In this document: positions 27,036 through 37,867 of the stretch, one piece after another | Layout: each line of letters opens with the position of its first letter | How positions within the stretch are numbered: the stretch's first letter is position 1 | Source: Pelagibacteraceae bacterium AG-426-G09 | GTDB lineage: Bacteria; Pseudomonadota; Alphaproteobacteria; Pelagibacterales; Pelagibacteraceae | DNA length: 64,000 nucleotides | Assembly (NCBI GenBank): GCA_003210075.1 | Contig: QCNR01000004.1 | Span: forward strand, 1 to 64,000 | Direction: 5' to 3' | Notes under the pieces: generated by a model | The model's database searches: none | Told to the model about the DNA's origin: nothing | What the model saw: only the letters and a program-made list of their open reading frames with translations | Translations under genes and position numbers: made by a program

Positions 27036-27963
27036 AATAAAAATATTGTTAGCTGCACCAAGAGGATTTTGCGCTGGAGTAGATAGAGCAATTGAAATTG
27101 TCAAAAAAAGTATAGATAAATTTGGTGCACCAGTTTATGTAAGACACGAAATAGTTCATAATAAGCATGTAGTTGAAAGTTTAAAAAAAATTGGAGCTAT
27201 ATTTGTTGAAGAGTTAAGTGAGATTCAAGACAAATCAAGACCAGTAATATTTTCTGCACACGGAGTTCCAAAATCTGTTCCTGTAGAAGCCGAGGGTTTA
27301 AAAATGACCTATATAGACGCTACCTGTCCATTAGTTTCAAAAGTTCATAGAGAAGCTGAGAATTTGCATAAAGCAGGTAATCATATTTTATTGATAGGTC
27401 ATAAAAATCATCCAGAGGTTATTGGAACAATAGGTCAATTACCTGAAGGGTCGATTGATCTAATAGAGTCCATTAAAGATGTAGAAAATTATAAGAAAAC
27501 AAAAAAAAATATAGCTTATGTCACACAAACAACTTTATCTGTAGATGATACAAAGGAGATTATAGAAAAGTTACGAATTAAATTTCCTGAAATTAAAGAA
27601 CCAAAAAAAGAAGATATTTGTTACGCAACAACAAATAGGCAGAGTGCAGTTAAAAATATAGCAAAATTGTGTGAAATGTTTTTTGTTATAGGTAGCAGAA
27701 ATTCATCAAACTCTGTAAGACTGGTTGAAGTAGCTAAAAACTCTGGCTGTGAAAAATCCTCATTAATACATTCTGAAAGTACTACACCTTATAATGAAAT
27801 TGATAAATGTAATACTATTGGCATATCATCGGGGGCATCTGCCCCTGAAATTTTAGTTAATAATTTCATAAGCAATCTTAAAGAAAAATATGAAGTTGAA
27901 ATTGAGGAAGTTGAAATTATAAAAGAAAATATAATTTTTAAAATTCCAAAAAAATTAAACTAA
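27022..27963 (+). CDS. ispH: 4-hydroxy-3-methylbut-2-enyl diphosphate reductase (LytB)
   Basis: Last enzyme of the MEP pathway, an iron-sulfur protein giving IPP and DMAPP. It is 313 residues from the ATG at 27022; the in-frame TTG at 27013 would add three residues and is less likely. The cluster cysteines are in APRGFCAGVDRAI, IDATCPLVSKVH and KEDICYATTNRQ. The start lies 14 bases inside blh. Its position directly after the carotenoid genes puts the precursor-making step under the same transcript. It is followed by thrB with a one-base overlap. Confidence 0.97.
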   Translation: MNKHKIKILLAAPRGFCAGVDRAIEIVKKSIDKFGAPVYVRHEIVHNKHVVESLKKIGAIFVEELSEIQDKSRPVIFSAHGVPKSVPVEAEGLKMTYIDATCPLVSKVHREAENLHKAGNHILLIGHKNHPEVIGTIGQLPEGSIDLIESIKDVENYKKTKKNIAYVTQTTLSVDDTKEIIEKLRIKFPEIKEPKKEDICYATTNRQSAVKNIAKLCEMFFVIGSRNSSNSVRLVEVAKNSGCEKSSLIHSESTTPYNEIDKCNTIGISSGASAPEILVNNFISNLKEKYEVEIEEVEIIKENIIFKIPKKLN

Positions 27964-28931
27964 TGGCTGTTTATACAAAAATTCATCAAACTGAAATACA
28001 GATAATTGAAAATAAATTCAGTATAGGAAAAATTTTAAGTTTTTCAGGAATTAAAAAAGGAATTGAAAATACAAATTACCTCATAAAAACTAAAAAAGGA
28101 AAATATATTTTAACTATTTTTGAAAAGAGAGTTGATGCGAAAGATTTACCTTTTTTTATGAGATTAATGTACGGTCTTTCAAAACTAAAAATAAAATGCC
28201 CAAAACCAGTAAAATCAATAAATGGACGATATCTTATAAAACTAAAAAATAAAAATGCATGTATCGTTAGTTTTCTAAACGGAAAAGATAAAAAAAATTT
28301 ATCACCAAAAGACTGCTACGTTGTAGGAAAAAATATAGCTAAATTACACAATGCATCAAAAAAACTAAGGCTATATAGAAAAAATGCATTAGCTGTGCCT
28401 AAATTAAACAGATTGCTTTCTAGTATAAATAAAAAAATAGATAAAGTTCAAAACAATATTTTAAGTAATATGCAAAATGAATATAAGTTTTTAAGAAAAT
28501 GTTGGCCAAAAAACCTAAATTCTGGAATTATCCACTGTGATTTATTTATTGATAATATTTTTTTCTACAAAAGAAAATATTATGGATTTATAGATTTTTA
28601 TTTTTCAGCAAACGACTTTTTAGCTTATGAACTTTCGATTTGTATTAATGCTTTATGTTTTAATAAGAAAGGTAGAAAATATTTTTTAAATAAAAGTAAA
28701 TCTACAAATCTGATTAAAGGATATGAAAGTATTCGGAAGCTAAATAATATAGAGAAGAAATATTTTAATATACTTTGTAGAGGTTCAGCGCTTAGATATT
28801 TGCTAACAAGAGCATATGATTATTTAAATACTCCAAAAGATGCTTATATAAAAATTAAAGATCCAAGAGAGTATATTCAAAAATTAAAGTATCATCAGAA
28901 TATCAATTCATTTAAGGATTACTTAAAATAA
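27963..28931 (+). CDS. thrB: Homoserine kinase, choline-kinase-like type
   Basis: Phosphorylates homoserine in threonine synthesis. It belongs to the aminoglycoside-phosphotransferase fold form found in alphaproteobacteria, not the GHMP form. It is 322 residues, with N-terminal GIENTNYLIKTKKGKYILT, catalytic-loop SGIIHCDLFIDNIFF and the metal-binding IDFYFSANDFLAYELSI. Next are rnhA (one-base overlap) and, on the other strand 1.3 kb on, thrC. ispH-thrB-rnhA is a known alphaproteobacterial order. Confidence 0.94.
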   Translation: MAVYTKIHQTEIQIIENKFSIGKILSFSGIKKGIENTNYLIKTKKGKYILTIFEKRVDAKDLPFFMRLMYGLSKLKIKCPKPVKSINGRYLIKLKNKNACIVSFLNGKDKKNLSPKDCYVVGKNIAKLHNASKKLRLYRKNALAVPKLNRLLSSINKKIDKVQNNILSNMQNEYKFLRKCWPKNLNSGIIHCDLFIDNIFFYKRKYYGFIDFYFSANDFLAYELSICINALCFNKKGRKYFLNKSKSTNLIKGYESIRKLNNIEKKYFNILCRGSALRYLLTRAYDYLNTPKDAYIKIKDPREYIQKLKYHQNINSFKDYLK

Positions 28932-29353
28932 TGATTAAAATTTATACAGACGGTTCATGTATAGGAAATCCAGGTAAAGGTGGTTGGGCAGCAATAATAA
29001 TAAACAATGGAAAAAAAACTGAAATAAAAGGAAGTAAAAAAGATACAACAAATAATCAAATGGAATTATTGGCACCAATTAAAGCTCTTAAAAAAATTCC
29101 CAAAGGTAGCAAGGTTCAAATTTTTACAGACTCTAAATATGTAAAATCTGGAATAACTGAATGGATTAATAATTGGAAAAAAAATGGTTGGAAAACTTCT
29201 GGTAAACAAAAAGTTAAAAATAAAGATCTTTGGGTAGAGCTAGATATACTCGCAAATGAATTTGATATTAAATGGAGTTGGGTAAAAGCACACTCCACAG
29301 ATAAATTAAACAATGAGGTAGATTTAATTGCTAGAAGTGCTACAAACTTATAA
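28931..29353 (+). CDS. rnhA: Ribonuclease HI
   Basis: Degrades the RNA strand of RNA-DNA hybrids. It is 140 residues. The active-site acids are D7 (IYTDGSCIGNPG), E45 (NNQMELLAP), D67 (IFTDSKYV) and an Asp near the end (NNEVDLIA). The basic protrusion WINNWKKNGWKT is present. It overlaps thrB by one base. A type II RNase H (rnhB) is also in this window. Confidence 0.97.
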   Translation: MIKIYTDGSCIGNPGKGGWAAIIINNGKKTEIKGSKKDTTNNQMELLAPIKALKKIPKGSKVQIFTDSKYVKSGITEWINNWKKNGWKTSGKQKVKNKDLWVELDILANEFDIKWSWVKAHSTDKLNNEVDLIARSATNL

Positions 29354-29397
29354 TTGGAGTACCGGGCAACAGAACGCCCCTAAAGAAAGGAGTAAAA
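29354..29397 (+). promoter_or_regulatory. GC-rich leader with small hairpin and strong Shine-Dalgarno
   Basis: These 44 bases are about 48% G+C by count, far above the surroundings. GGGC (29364-29367) can pair with GCCC (29376-29379) across an eight-base loop. AAAGGAG (29386-29392) sits five bases before the ATG. GGAGTA occurs twice, before and after the hairpin. It does not match a riboswitch class I can name. Confidence 0.35.
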
Positions 29398-29694
29398 ATG
29401 GAAAAAGAAATGCTTGCAATAGCAAGAATTAAATCTGGTGAAGGAAAATTTGAAAAGTTTATGGGATTTATGCAGTCAGATGAGGGAATGGCAGTAAGAA
29501 AAACAATTGCCCATGTTGAAAAAACAGTTCCTGGAATGGCACCAGATAAAAGCTATGTTATGTTTAAAGTTTCAGTTCATAATGAAGAAGAAATGAAGAA
29601 ATTTGCTTCGGGTAATAATCCTATAGCAAAACCTATTTTTGATGAATGTATCGAAATAGTTCAAATGTATGAGTTGAGTCCAGTAAAGCTTTAA
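29398..29694 (+). CDS. Small conserved-looking protein of unknown function
   Basis: A 98-residue soluble protein without signal peptide or membrane helix. The alternating pattern (LAIARIKSGEGKFEKFMGFM, then SYVMFKVSVHNEEEMKKF, then FDECIEIVQMYEL) suggests a small alpha-beta barrel of the dimeric ABM kind. A distant resemblance to DUF3764 proteins of marine cyanobacteria is possible, from memory only. It has an unusually strong Shine-Dalgarno and a GC-rich leader, so it may be highly expressed. It ends the long plus-strand run; a peroxiredoxin lies convergent 15 bases on. Confidence 0.8.
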   Translation: MEKEMLAIARIKSGEGKFEKFMGFMQSDEGMAVRKTIAHVEKTVPGMAPDKSYVMFKVSVHNEEEMKKFASGNNPIAKPIFDECIEIVQMYELSPVKL

Positions 29695-29709
29695 ATTTGA
29701 AATATTAAA

Positions 29710-30195
29710 TTAAAGGATCTCTAAAATGCTTTCTGCTGAGGTCAGGCCGCATTGTTTAGTTTCTTTTTCAACTTGAATTTTTAGAACTTCTAAATTTTCA
29801 ATGACCATTGCATAACGATTTGATCTAATACCCATTCCTTTTGAATTTCTATCAACTTCTGCGCCAATTGCTTTTGTGAATAATAAATATGGATCAGATA
29901 ACATTTTAATTTTATCTTCTGTTTTATTAGCATCTCCCCAAGCATTCATTACATAAGGGTCATTTACCGATATACAAAATATATTTTCTATTCCTTTTTT
30001 TTTTATTTTATCAGCATTTGCTACAAAACCCGGAAGATGAAGTTTTGAGCAGGTTGATGTAAATGCTCCTGGTAATCCAAACAAAATAATTTTACCATTA
30101 CCTAAAATCTCACTTAATTTATTTTGTTTTGGTTCTCCATCAATTAAGTGAAAAATATCAGTATTTGGTATTTGGTCTTTTATTTTTAGTATCAT
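29710..30195 (-). CDS. Peroxiredoxin, Prx5-type
   Basis: Thiol peroxidase reducing H2O2 and organic peroxides. It is 161 residues. The peroxidatic Cys is C49 in PGAFTSTCSKLHLPGF, the Prx5 signature, and NDPYVMNAWG and SNRYAMVIENLEV follow as in that subfamily. It has no fused glutaredoxin domain. Another Cys near residue 150 (TKQCGLTSAE) could be the resolving Cys. It overlaps thrC by four bases and ends the oxidase-thrC transcript. Confidence 0.93.
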   Translation of the reverse strand: MILKIKDQIPNTDIFHLIDGEPKQNKLSEILGNGKIILFGLPGAFTSTCSKLHLPGFVANADKIKKKGIENIFCISVNDPYVMNAWGDANKTEDKIKMLSDPYLLFTKAIGAEVDRNSKGMGIRSNRYAMVIENLEVLKIQVEKETKQCGLTSAESILEIL

Positions 30196-31565
30196 ATTGA
30201 ATTCATTATGTAATTTTTTACTTTTTCTAGATCGTTTGGAAGAACTTCAAATTTTTCTTCTCGATCATTAACATATTTTAGACTATCTGGTAAATTCTCA
30301 GTTTTTGAAATAGCATCCTCTATTGCTTTTGGAAATTTGCAAGGATGTGCAGTTGACAATACAACGCAATTTTTTTCTAATCCAAGTTTTTTTACAGCAC
30401 CAATACCAACTGCAGTATGAGGATCAACTACTATTTGGTTTTCATCATTAATTGTCTTTATCATTTCAATAGTTTCATTTTCATCAAGCATCTCAGATGT
30501 AAAATTCTTTTTGATCTCGTCTAAATCACTTTTGTCGATTTTATATGTATTGTTTTTAATTTTACTCATTACATCTTTTGTAATCTCTGAATTACAATCT
30601 TTTACATCGTATAAAAGTCTTTCAAAGTTACTTGCTATCTGAATATCCATACTTGGTGTATTTGTTTCCTCAACTTTCTTTTGAGTATAATCTCCTCCAG
30701 ATATTGCCCTGTGAAGTATGTCATTTTTATTTGTAGCTACGATTAATTTATCAATCGGAAGACCTAATTTTTTTGCTAAATAACCTGCATAAATATCTCC
30801 AAAGTTTCCTGTTGGAACAGAAAAAGATATAGGTTGGCCGTTTCCAACCTTAAAGTAAGCATAAAAATAATAAACAGTCTGAGCAATTATTCTTGCCCAG
30901 TTGATTGAATTTACGCCTGACATATTAATTGTTTTAGAAAATTTTTCATCGTTAAACATTGCTTTAACTAAATTTTGACAATCATCAAAGTTACCATCTA
31001 TTGCAATATTAAAAACATTGCTCTCTTCATGTATTGTCATTAATCTTCTTTGCACCGGTGAAATTCTGTTATTTGGGTGCAACACAAACACGTTTAAATT
31101 ATCTTTTCCTTTTAATGCATCAATTGCGGCTGCACCGGTATCACCTGACGTTGCCACTATTATATTAATTTTTTTTTGATCATGTCCCAAATGGTATTGA
31201 TAAAAATTACCTATTAATTGCATAGCAATATCTTTGAATGCAAGTGTTGGACCATGAAATAATTCTAAAACTTTTAAATTTTCTAAATTAGAGATTTTTA
31301 CGACATCCTTAGATCTAAAATTTGAATAAGATTTCGATATAGTAGAGATCAATTCATCTTTAGACATGAAATCTCCAATAAAGGGATAAATTATTTCAGC
31401 TGCTAAATCATTATAACTCAGACTGTTTAAATGATTTAATTCTTCTTTACTAAATAGTTTAATTGATTTTGGTACAAAAAGTCCTCCATCATCTGCCAAA
31501 CCTTTGAGGAAAACGTCCTTAAATGTAAAGTTTTTCTGATTATTTCTTGTACTTATATATTCCAT
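30192..31565 (-). CDS. thrC: Threonine synthase
   Basis: PLP enzyme converting phosphohomoserine to threonine. It is 457 residues, the long class typical of proteobacteria and fungi. The PLP lysine is in GPTLAFKDIAMQ, the phosphate-binding loop in ATSGDTGAAAI, and NSINWARIIAQ and SVPTGNFGDIYAGY are family blocks. It overlaps the SURF1 gene by one base and the peroxiredoxin by four. The matching kinase thrB lies about 1.3 kb away on the other strand. Confidence 0.97.
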   Translation of the reverse strand: MEYISTRNNQKNFTFKDVFLKGLADDGGLFVPKSIKLFSKEELNHLNSLSYNDLAAEIIYPFIGDFMSKDELISTISKSYSNFRSKDVVKISNLENLKVLELFHGPTLAFKDIAMQLIGNFYQYHLGHDQKKINIIVATSGDTGAAAIDALKGKDNLNVFVLHPNNRISPVQRRLMTIHEESNVFNIAIDGNFDDCQNLVKAMFNDEKFSKTINMSGVNSINWARIIAQTVYYFYAYFKVGNGQPISFSVPTGNFGDIYAGYLAKKLGLPIDKLIVATNKNDILHRAISGGDYTQKKVEETNTPSMDIQIASNFERLLYDVKDCNSEITKDVMSKIKNNTYKIDKSDLDEIKKNFTSEMLDENETIEMIKTINDENQIVVDPHTAVGIGAVKKLGLEKNCVVLSTAHPCKFPKAIEDAISKTENLPDSLKYVNDREEKFEVLPNDLEKVKNYIMNSI

Positions 31566-32218
31566 TAGTAATTTTTTTTTCTAAAATATAAATATATTAA
31601 AAAAATTGAAATCGCTAATGAAAACCAAGTTAATGCGTATTTTAAATGATTATTTGATAAATTCGCAGAAATATTTTTTGGTTTAGGAATTTTAGTTGAA
31701 TTTGAGTCGTTTAGATAAATAATATATTTTGAAAATTTTAAGCCAGTATATTTCTCCAAATCATTATCCTCTAATTTAAACCAATAGTTATTAGCTAAAT
31801 CGTTTTCAGGCTTAAAATAGCTTGATTTTGATTTTGCTCTAAAAATTCCTACAAAATTTTCATTGTTAGTAATAAAAGGTTTGCTTTTATCACTTATTTT
31901 TACCCACCCTCTATTTATGAGAAAATTTTTATTTTCTATATTGATGGGATTGATAATATCAAATCCTGGCTCACCATCTTCGTTTAAATTATATAAATAA
32001 ATGATCTTTTCATTATCAATCTTTCCTTTGAAACTAACTTTTTGAAAATTTTTTATTTTATTTGAATTAAACTCAATAGGTTCGCTTGAAATTGCATTAT
32101 TTATTTCTGAAATAAGATTGAGTTTCCATTCAAGTCTATATAGTTGCCAAACCCCTAATGTGATAAATATTAGAATGAAGAAATAGACAAAAATTGAAAA
32201 AGAAAGTTTATGTTTCAA
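31565..32218 (-). CDS. SURF1-family oxidase assembly protein
   Basis: Helps insert haem a into cytochrome c oxidase. It is 217 residues with one membrane helix at each end (about 8-26 and 193-211) and a periplasmic middle, as in SURF1/Shy1. FITLGVWQLYRLEWKLNLI at the first helix exit and FLINRGWVK in the loop are family marks. It follows ctaE after 11 bases at the end of the oxidase genes, which supports the function. Confidence 0.92.
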   Translation of the reverse strand: MKHKLSFSIFVYFFILIFITLGVWQLYRLEWKLNLISEINNAISSEPIEFNSNKIKNFQKVSFKGKIDNEKIIYLYNLNEDGEPGFDIINPINIENKNFLINRGWVKISDKSKPFITNNENFVGIFRAKSKSSYFKPENDLANNYWFKLEDNDLEKYTGLKFSKYIIYLNDSNSTKIPKPKNISANLSNNHLKYALTWFSLAISIFLIYLYFRKKNY

Positions 32219-32229
32219 ATCAGTATGTT

Positions 32230-33021
32230 TTAACTACCCCAAACATATATGGCTGCAAATAAAAATAACCATACTACGTCAACAAAATGCCAGTACCACG
32301 CTGCAGCCTCAAATCCAAAGTGATGGTCTTTATTAAAATGACCTAATCTTCCTCTCCATAAGCAAACTGCTAAGAAAATAGTTCCTATGATCACATGGAA
32401 ACCGTGGAAGCCAGTTGCCATATAAAAAGTTGCACCGTAAATATGATTAGAAAATTCAAATGTTGCATGTTGATATTCATAGGCTTGTAGCGCAGTGAAA
32501 CATACGCCTAGAAAGACTGTCCATGATAAGCCTTGAATAAAACCTTTTCTGTCGTCTTCAAGAAGAGCATGATGAGCCCATGTTACTGTAGTTCCTGATA
32601 ATAATAATACTAATGTATTTATTAATGGAATGTCCCAAGGATTAAAAACTTCTATATCTTTTGGAGGCCAAACATTTCCAACGAATTCACCTGGAAAGAG
32701 ACTTGCATCAAAGTATGCCCAGAACCATGCAACAAAAAACATAACTTCGGATGCAATAAATAAAGTCATTCCATATCTATGATGGATTTGAACAACTGGT
32801 GTATGGTGACCTTGATGTTCTGCTTCAATAACTACATCTCTGAACCACATAAAAGCTCCATAACAAACAAGAGCTAAGCCGAGGATCATTGCCCACATTA
32901 CTTTTGAATGAAAATAATAAATTGATCCAACTGCCAAAACTAAAGTTGCAAATGAAGTATAAATTGGCCAGGGACTTGGATCTACAAGATGATAATCATG
33001 TTTTTTTTCACCAGCTGACAT
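32230..33021 (-). CDS. ctaE: Cytochrome c oxidase subunit III
   Basis: Seven-helix membrane subunit that stabilises proton pumping by the aa3-type oxidase. It is 263 residues. Family blocks are KHDYHLVDPSPWP near the start, RYGMTLFIASEVMFFVAWFW, GFHGFHVIIGT and the C-terminal AAWYWHFVDVVWLFLF. The conserved acid in SEVMFF is present. It abuts ctaG with a one-base overlap and has a weak AAAGG before the ATG. Confidence 0.97.
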   Translation of the reverse strand: MSAGEKKHDYHLVDPSPWPIYTSFATLVLAVGSIYYFHSKVMWAMILGLALVCYGAFMWFRDVVIEAEHQGHHTPVVQIHHRYGMTLFIASEVMFFVAWFWAYFDASLFPGEFVGNVWPPKDIEVFNPWDIPLINTLVLLLSGTTVTWAHHALLEDDRKGFIQGLSWTVFLGVCFTALQAYEYQHATFEFSNHIYGATFYMATGFHGFHVIIGTIFLAVCLWRGRLGHFNKDHHFGFEAAAWYWHFVDVVWLFLFAAIYVWGS

Positions 33022-33569
33022 TAATTTACCTTTTTACTTTGCTTATAATAATGTGACGAGAAAAAAGTATATGACATAGTCACATCCTCTACTCTCGCAG
33101 TTTTAGGATCTTTTACCAGCTCTGGATCTAAATAGAAAACTAAATCGTAGCTGGCTTTTTCGCCAGGATTTAAAGTTTGTTTTTCAAAACAAAAGCAACC
33201 AATTTTATTGAAATATGCGCCAAAAGAAGAAGGCGAAACATTATAGCTTGCAACACCTGATGATGGTTCACTACCCAAGTTTTCAACATTAAATTTAATT
33301 TTATAAACTTTGCCTGGTTTAACTTCCATCGTATTTGCCTCGGACTCAAACTTCCAATCCAATTGTGAATTAACATTTGTATCTAGCCTTACATTAATTG
33401 TTTCATCTAATACTATTTTTGGCGCTTCTTTTGATATTTGTGTTGTTCCGCCAAATCCAGTTACTCTACAAAATAAATCATACAACGGAACTGCTGCAAA
33501 GGATAAACCTAGCATAAAAACAAATATTCCAGATAATATTAGTGGAGTTAATATTTTTTTTTTAATCAT
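33021..33569 (-). CDS. ctaG: Cytochrome c oxidase assembly protein CtaG/Cox11
   Basis: Membrane-anchored periplasmic copper chaperone that builds the CuB site of subunit I. It is 182 residues with one N-terminal helix (about 8-30). AAVPLYDLFCRVTGFGGTTQ leads into the beta domain, and the copper-binding motif is in KIGCFCFEKQTL (C-x-C). VTMSYTFF is near the end. It overlaps the preceding 40-codon gene by four bases (ATGA) and ctaE by one. Confidence 0.96.
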   Translation of the reverse strand: MIKKKILTPLILSGIFVFMLGLSFAAVPLYDLFCRVTGFGGTTQISKEAPKIVLDETINVRLDTNVNSQLDWKFESEANTMEVKPGKVYKIKFNVENLGSEPSSGVASYNVSPSSFGAYFNKIGCFCFEKQTLNPGEKASYDLVFYLDPELVKDPKTARVEDVTMSYTFFSSHYYKQSKKVN

Positions 33570-33688
33570 AAAGGCCTATCGAATACTCCTACGTTATAAA
33601 GTGTAAATACGAACAAAAAAACTATAAAAATAATTAATCCTAGGGCTGTTTTCAAATTTCTCTTTTTCATTTTATCGTCTTTAAACAT
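33566..33688 (-). CDS. 40-residue single-helix membrane protein in the oxidase operon
   Basis: A small open frame starting ATG at 33688, two bases after the ctaB stop, and ending TGA at 33566 in a four-base ATGA overlap with ctaG. The product has a basic start (FKDDKMKKRN), one hydrophobic helix (about residues 16-30, ALGLIIFIVFLFVFT) and a short tail ending VGVFDRPL. Alphaproteobacterial oxidase operons often carry a tiny membrane gene at this place (CoxF-like). Placement and coupling argue that it is real; the function is unknown. Confidence 0.75.
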   Translation of the reverse strand: MFKDDKMKKRNLKTALGLIIFIVFLFVFTLYNVGVFDRPL

Positions 33689-33690
33689 TA

Positions 33691-34599
33691 TTATACTAAT
33701 CTATCTACTAAAAATAATACAAATACCAAAAATAAATACAAAATTGAATATCCAAATATTTGTTGAGCTTTTTTAATTGCAAATTTATTCTTCTTAAAAC
33801 TGTAAAGCTGGTAACAAAGATAATTATAATAAAATGTTAAGGCTAAACCAGATACCAAAAATAATTCTCCAACAAAATCAACATAGTATGGCAAAGCAAT
33901 AGCCGGCAACATTAATAATGAGTATATAAATATATTTTTCTTTGTAGTTTCAATACCATTTGTAATTGGCATCATTGGAATATTTGCCTTTTTGTAATCT
34001 TGAACTTTATATAAGCTTAAAGCCCAGAAATGTGATGGTGTCCAAAGAAATATAATTATAAAAAAAGTTATAGGTTCAACAGAAATGTTATTTGTTGCTA
34101 TTGTCCAACCAATAACTGGAGGTAAAGCACCTGCCGCTCCACCTATTACAATATTTTGTGGAGTTTTTCTTTTTAACCAAATTGTATAAACAAATACATA
34201 GAATAATATTGTAAATAATAACAAGGAGGCTGAAAGTAAATTTGTGAAGTAATAAAGAGATATTACTGATAATATAGAGAGAGCTGTTCCAAAATACAAA
34301 GCTTGGTTTTTTTCTAAACTTCCTCTAGGGATTGGTCTTAGACAGGTTCTTGTCATTAATTTATCTACATCCGCTTCATACCACATATTTAATGCTCCTG
34401 CCGCTCCTGCACCAACTGCAACTATTAAAATACCTAAAGCTGAATTTGTAAATGTAACTGAATTTGGTGCCGTAAGTAATCCAACTGCACACGTAAATAT
34501 TACTAAAGACATAACTCTAGGTTTCATCAACTTCAATAGTTCTGGAATGATTCCTAAATTTAATAACGATTTTTTTGATTTAGTATAAGCTGTAGACAT
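33691..34599 (-). CDS. ctaB: Protohaem IX farnesyltransferase (haem O synthase)
   Basis: UbiA-type prenyltransferase adding farnesyl to haem b on the way to haem a. It is 302 residues with about nine helices. The first aspartate-rich motif appears in NMWYEADVDKLMTRTCLRPI. The second conserved region is SHFWALSLYKVQDYKKANIP. It lies between ctaD (30-base gap) and the 40-residue ORF, within the oxidase operon it serves. It is distinguished from ubiA by these haem-O-synthase blocks. Confidence 0.96.
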   Translation of the reverse strand: MSTAYTKSKKSLLNLGIIPELLKLMKPRVMSLVIFTCAVGLLTAPNSVTFTNSALGILIVAVGAGAAGALNMWYEADVDKLMTRTCLRPIPRGSLEKNQALYFGTALSILSVISLYYFTNLLSASLLLFTILFYVFVYTIWLKRKTPQNIVIGGAAGALPPVIGWTIATNNISVEPITFFIIIFLWTPSHFWALSLYKVQDYKKANIPMMPITNGIETTKKNIFIYSLLMLPAIALPYYVDFVGELFLVSGLALTFYYNYLCYQLYSFKKNKFAIKKAQQIFGYSILYLFLVFVLFLVDRLV

Positions 34600-34629
34600 T
34601 TGACAAATTTTATCTTTTTTTAAATAAAA

Positions 34630-37085
<2,456 letters not shown>

Positions 37086-37145
37086 TTCTAAAACTTATAT
37101 ATGACCAATTTAGAAAAAATACACTTTAATATTCGCGACAATTTA

Positions 37146-37847
37146 TCAATTTATCAGATAATTTATAATAGATAACGACGATATTACGGCAGTTTCCGAT
37201 CTTAAAATATTATCATTTAACTTAATCGATTGAACTCCATTAAATTTAAGAATCTTTGCTCTCTCTACCTCAGAGAAATCTCCCTCTGGACCAATTAATA
37301 CAGCAATTGGTTTTAAAGGATCATTTAATTCAATTTTTTTATTTTGAGTATTTAGATCTCCGAATACTAAATTTATATTTTTATTTTCGTTTAAAAATTT
37401 CTCTAACTTTTGAATTTTTTCAATTGATGGAACAGTTATTCTGTTACTTTGTTCTGCAGCCTCAATTAAAATTTTATTTAATCTATCTTCATTTATTTTT
37501 CTTACTATTGTTCTCTCAGTAGTTATTGGGAAAAGTTTTGTTACTCCAATTTCAGTTGCTTTCTGCAACATAAAATTAAAATAATTTGATTTAATAGGTG
37601 CAAACACTAACCATATTTCTCTTTCTTGGATTGATTTTCTCAATTGATTTTGAGCCTCAAATTCTACAATACCTTTATTTATAGATAAAATTTTTGTGTT
37701 CCACTCACCTGATTTATTAAAAAGAGAAAATTCTTGATTAGTTTTTAGTCGCATTACAGAAGTTAAATATCTAGACTGGTCTTTATTTAATTTTCCAATT
37801 AAATTATTGGATAAACTTTCTGAGTAAAATAATCTAATATTAGACAT
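37146..37847 (-). CDS. rsmE: 16S rRNA (uracil-1498-N3)-methyltransferase
   Basis: SPOUT-class SAM methyltransferase modifying U1498 in helix 44. It is 233 residues. The N-terminal PUA-like part contains RYLTSVMRLKTNQEFSLF. The C-terminal knot contains LIGPEGDFSEVE and LRSETAVISSLSIINYL, both typical of RsmE. It lies 60 bases upstream of ctaC on the same strand and 20 bases from the divergent HAD gene. Confidence 0.95.
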   Translation of the reverse strand: MSNIRLFYSESLSNNLIGKLNKDQSRYLTSVMRLKTNQEFSLFNKSGEWNTKILSINKGIVEFEAQNQLRKSIQEREIWLVFAPIKSNYFNFMLQKATEIGVTKLFPITTERTIVRKINEDRLNKILIEAAEQSNRITVPSIEKIQKLEKFLNENKNINLVFGDLNTQNKKIELNDPLKPIAVLIGPEGDFSEVERAKILKFNGVQSIKLNDNILRSETAVISSLSIINYLIN

Positions 37848-37867
37848 ATAATTAAATTAAAAGTTTT

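Noticed and set aside
20353-29353. A complete proteorhodopsin module, with opsin and crtE
   Set aside because: I read all genes in this run and found crtI, crtB, crtY and blh, but no seven-helix opsin with the retinal lysine and no GGPP synthase.
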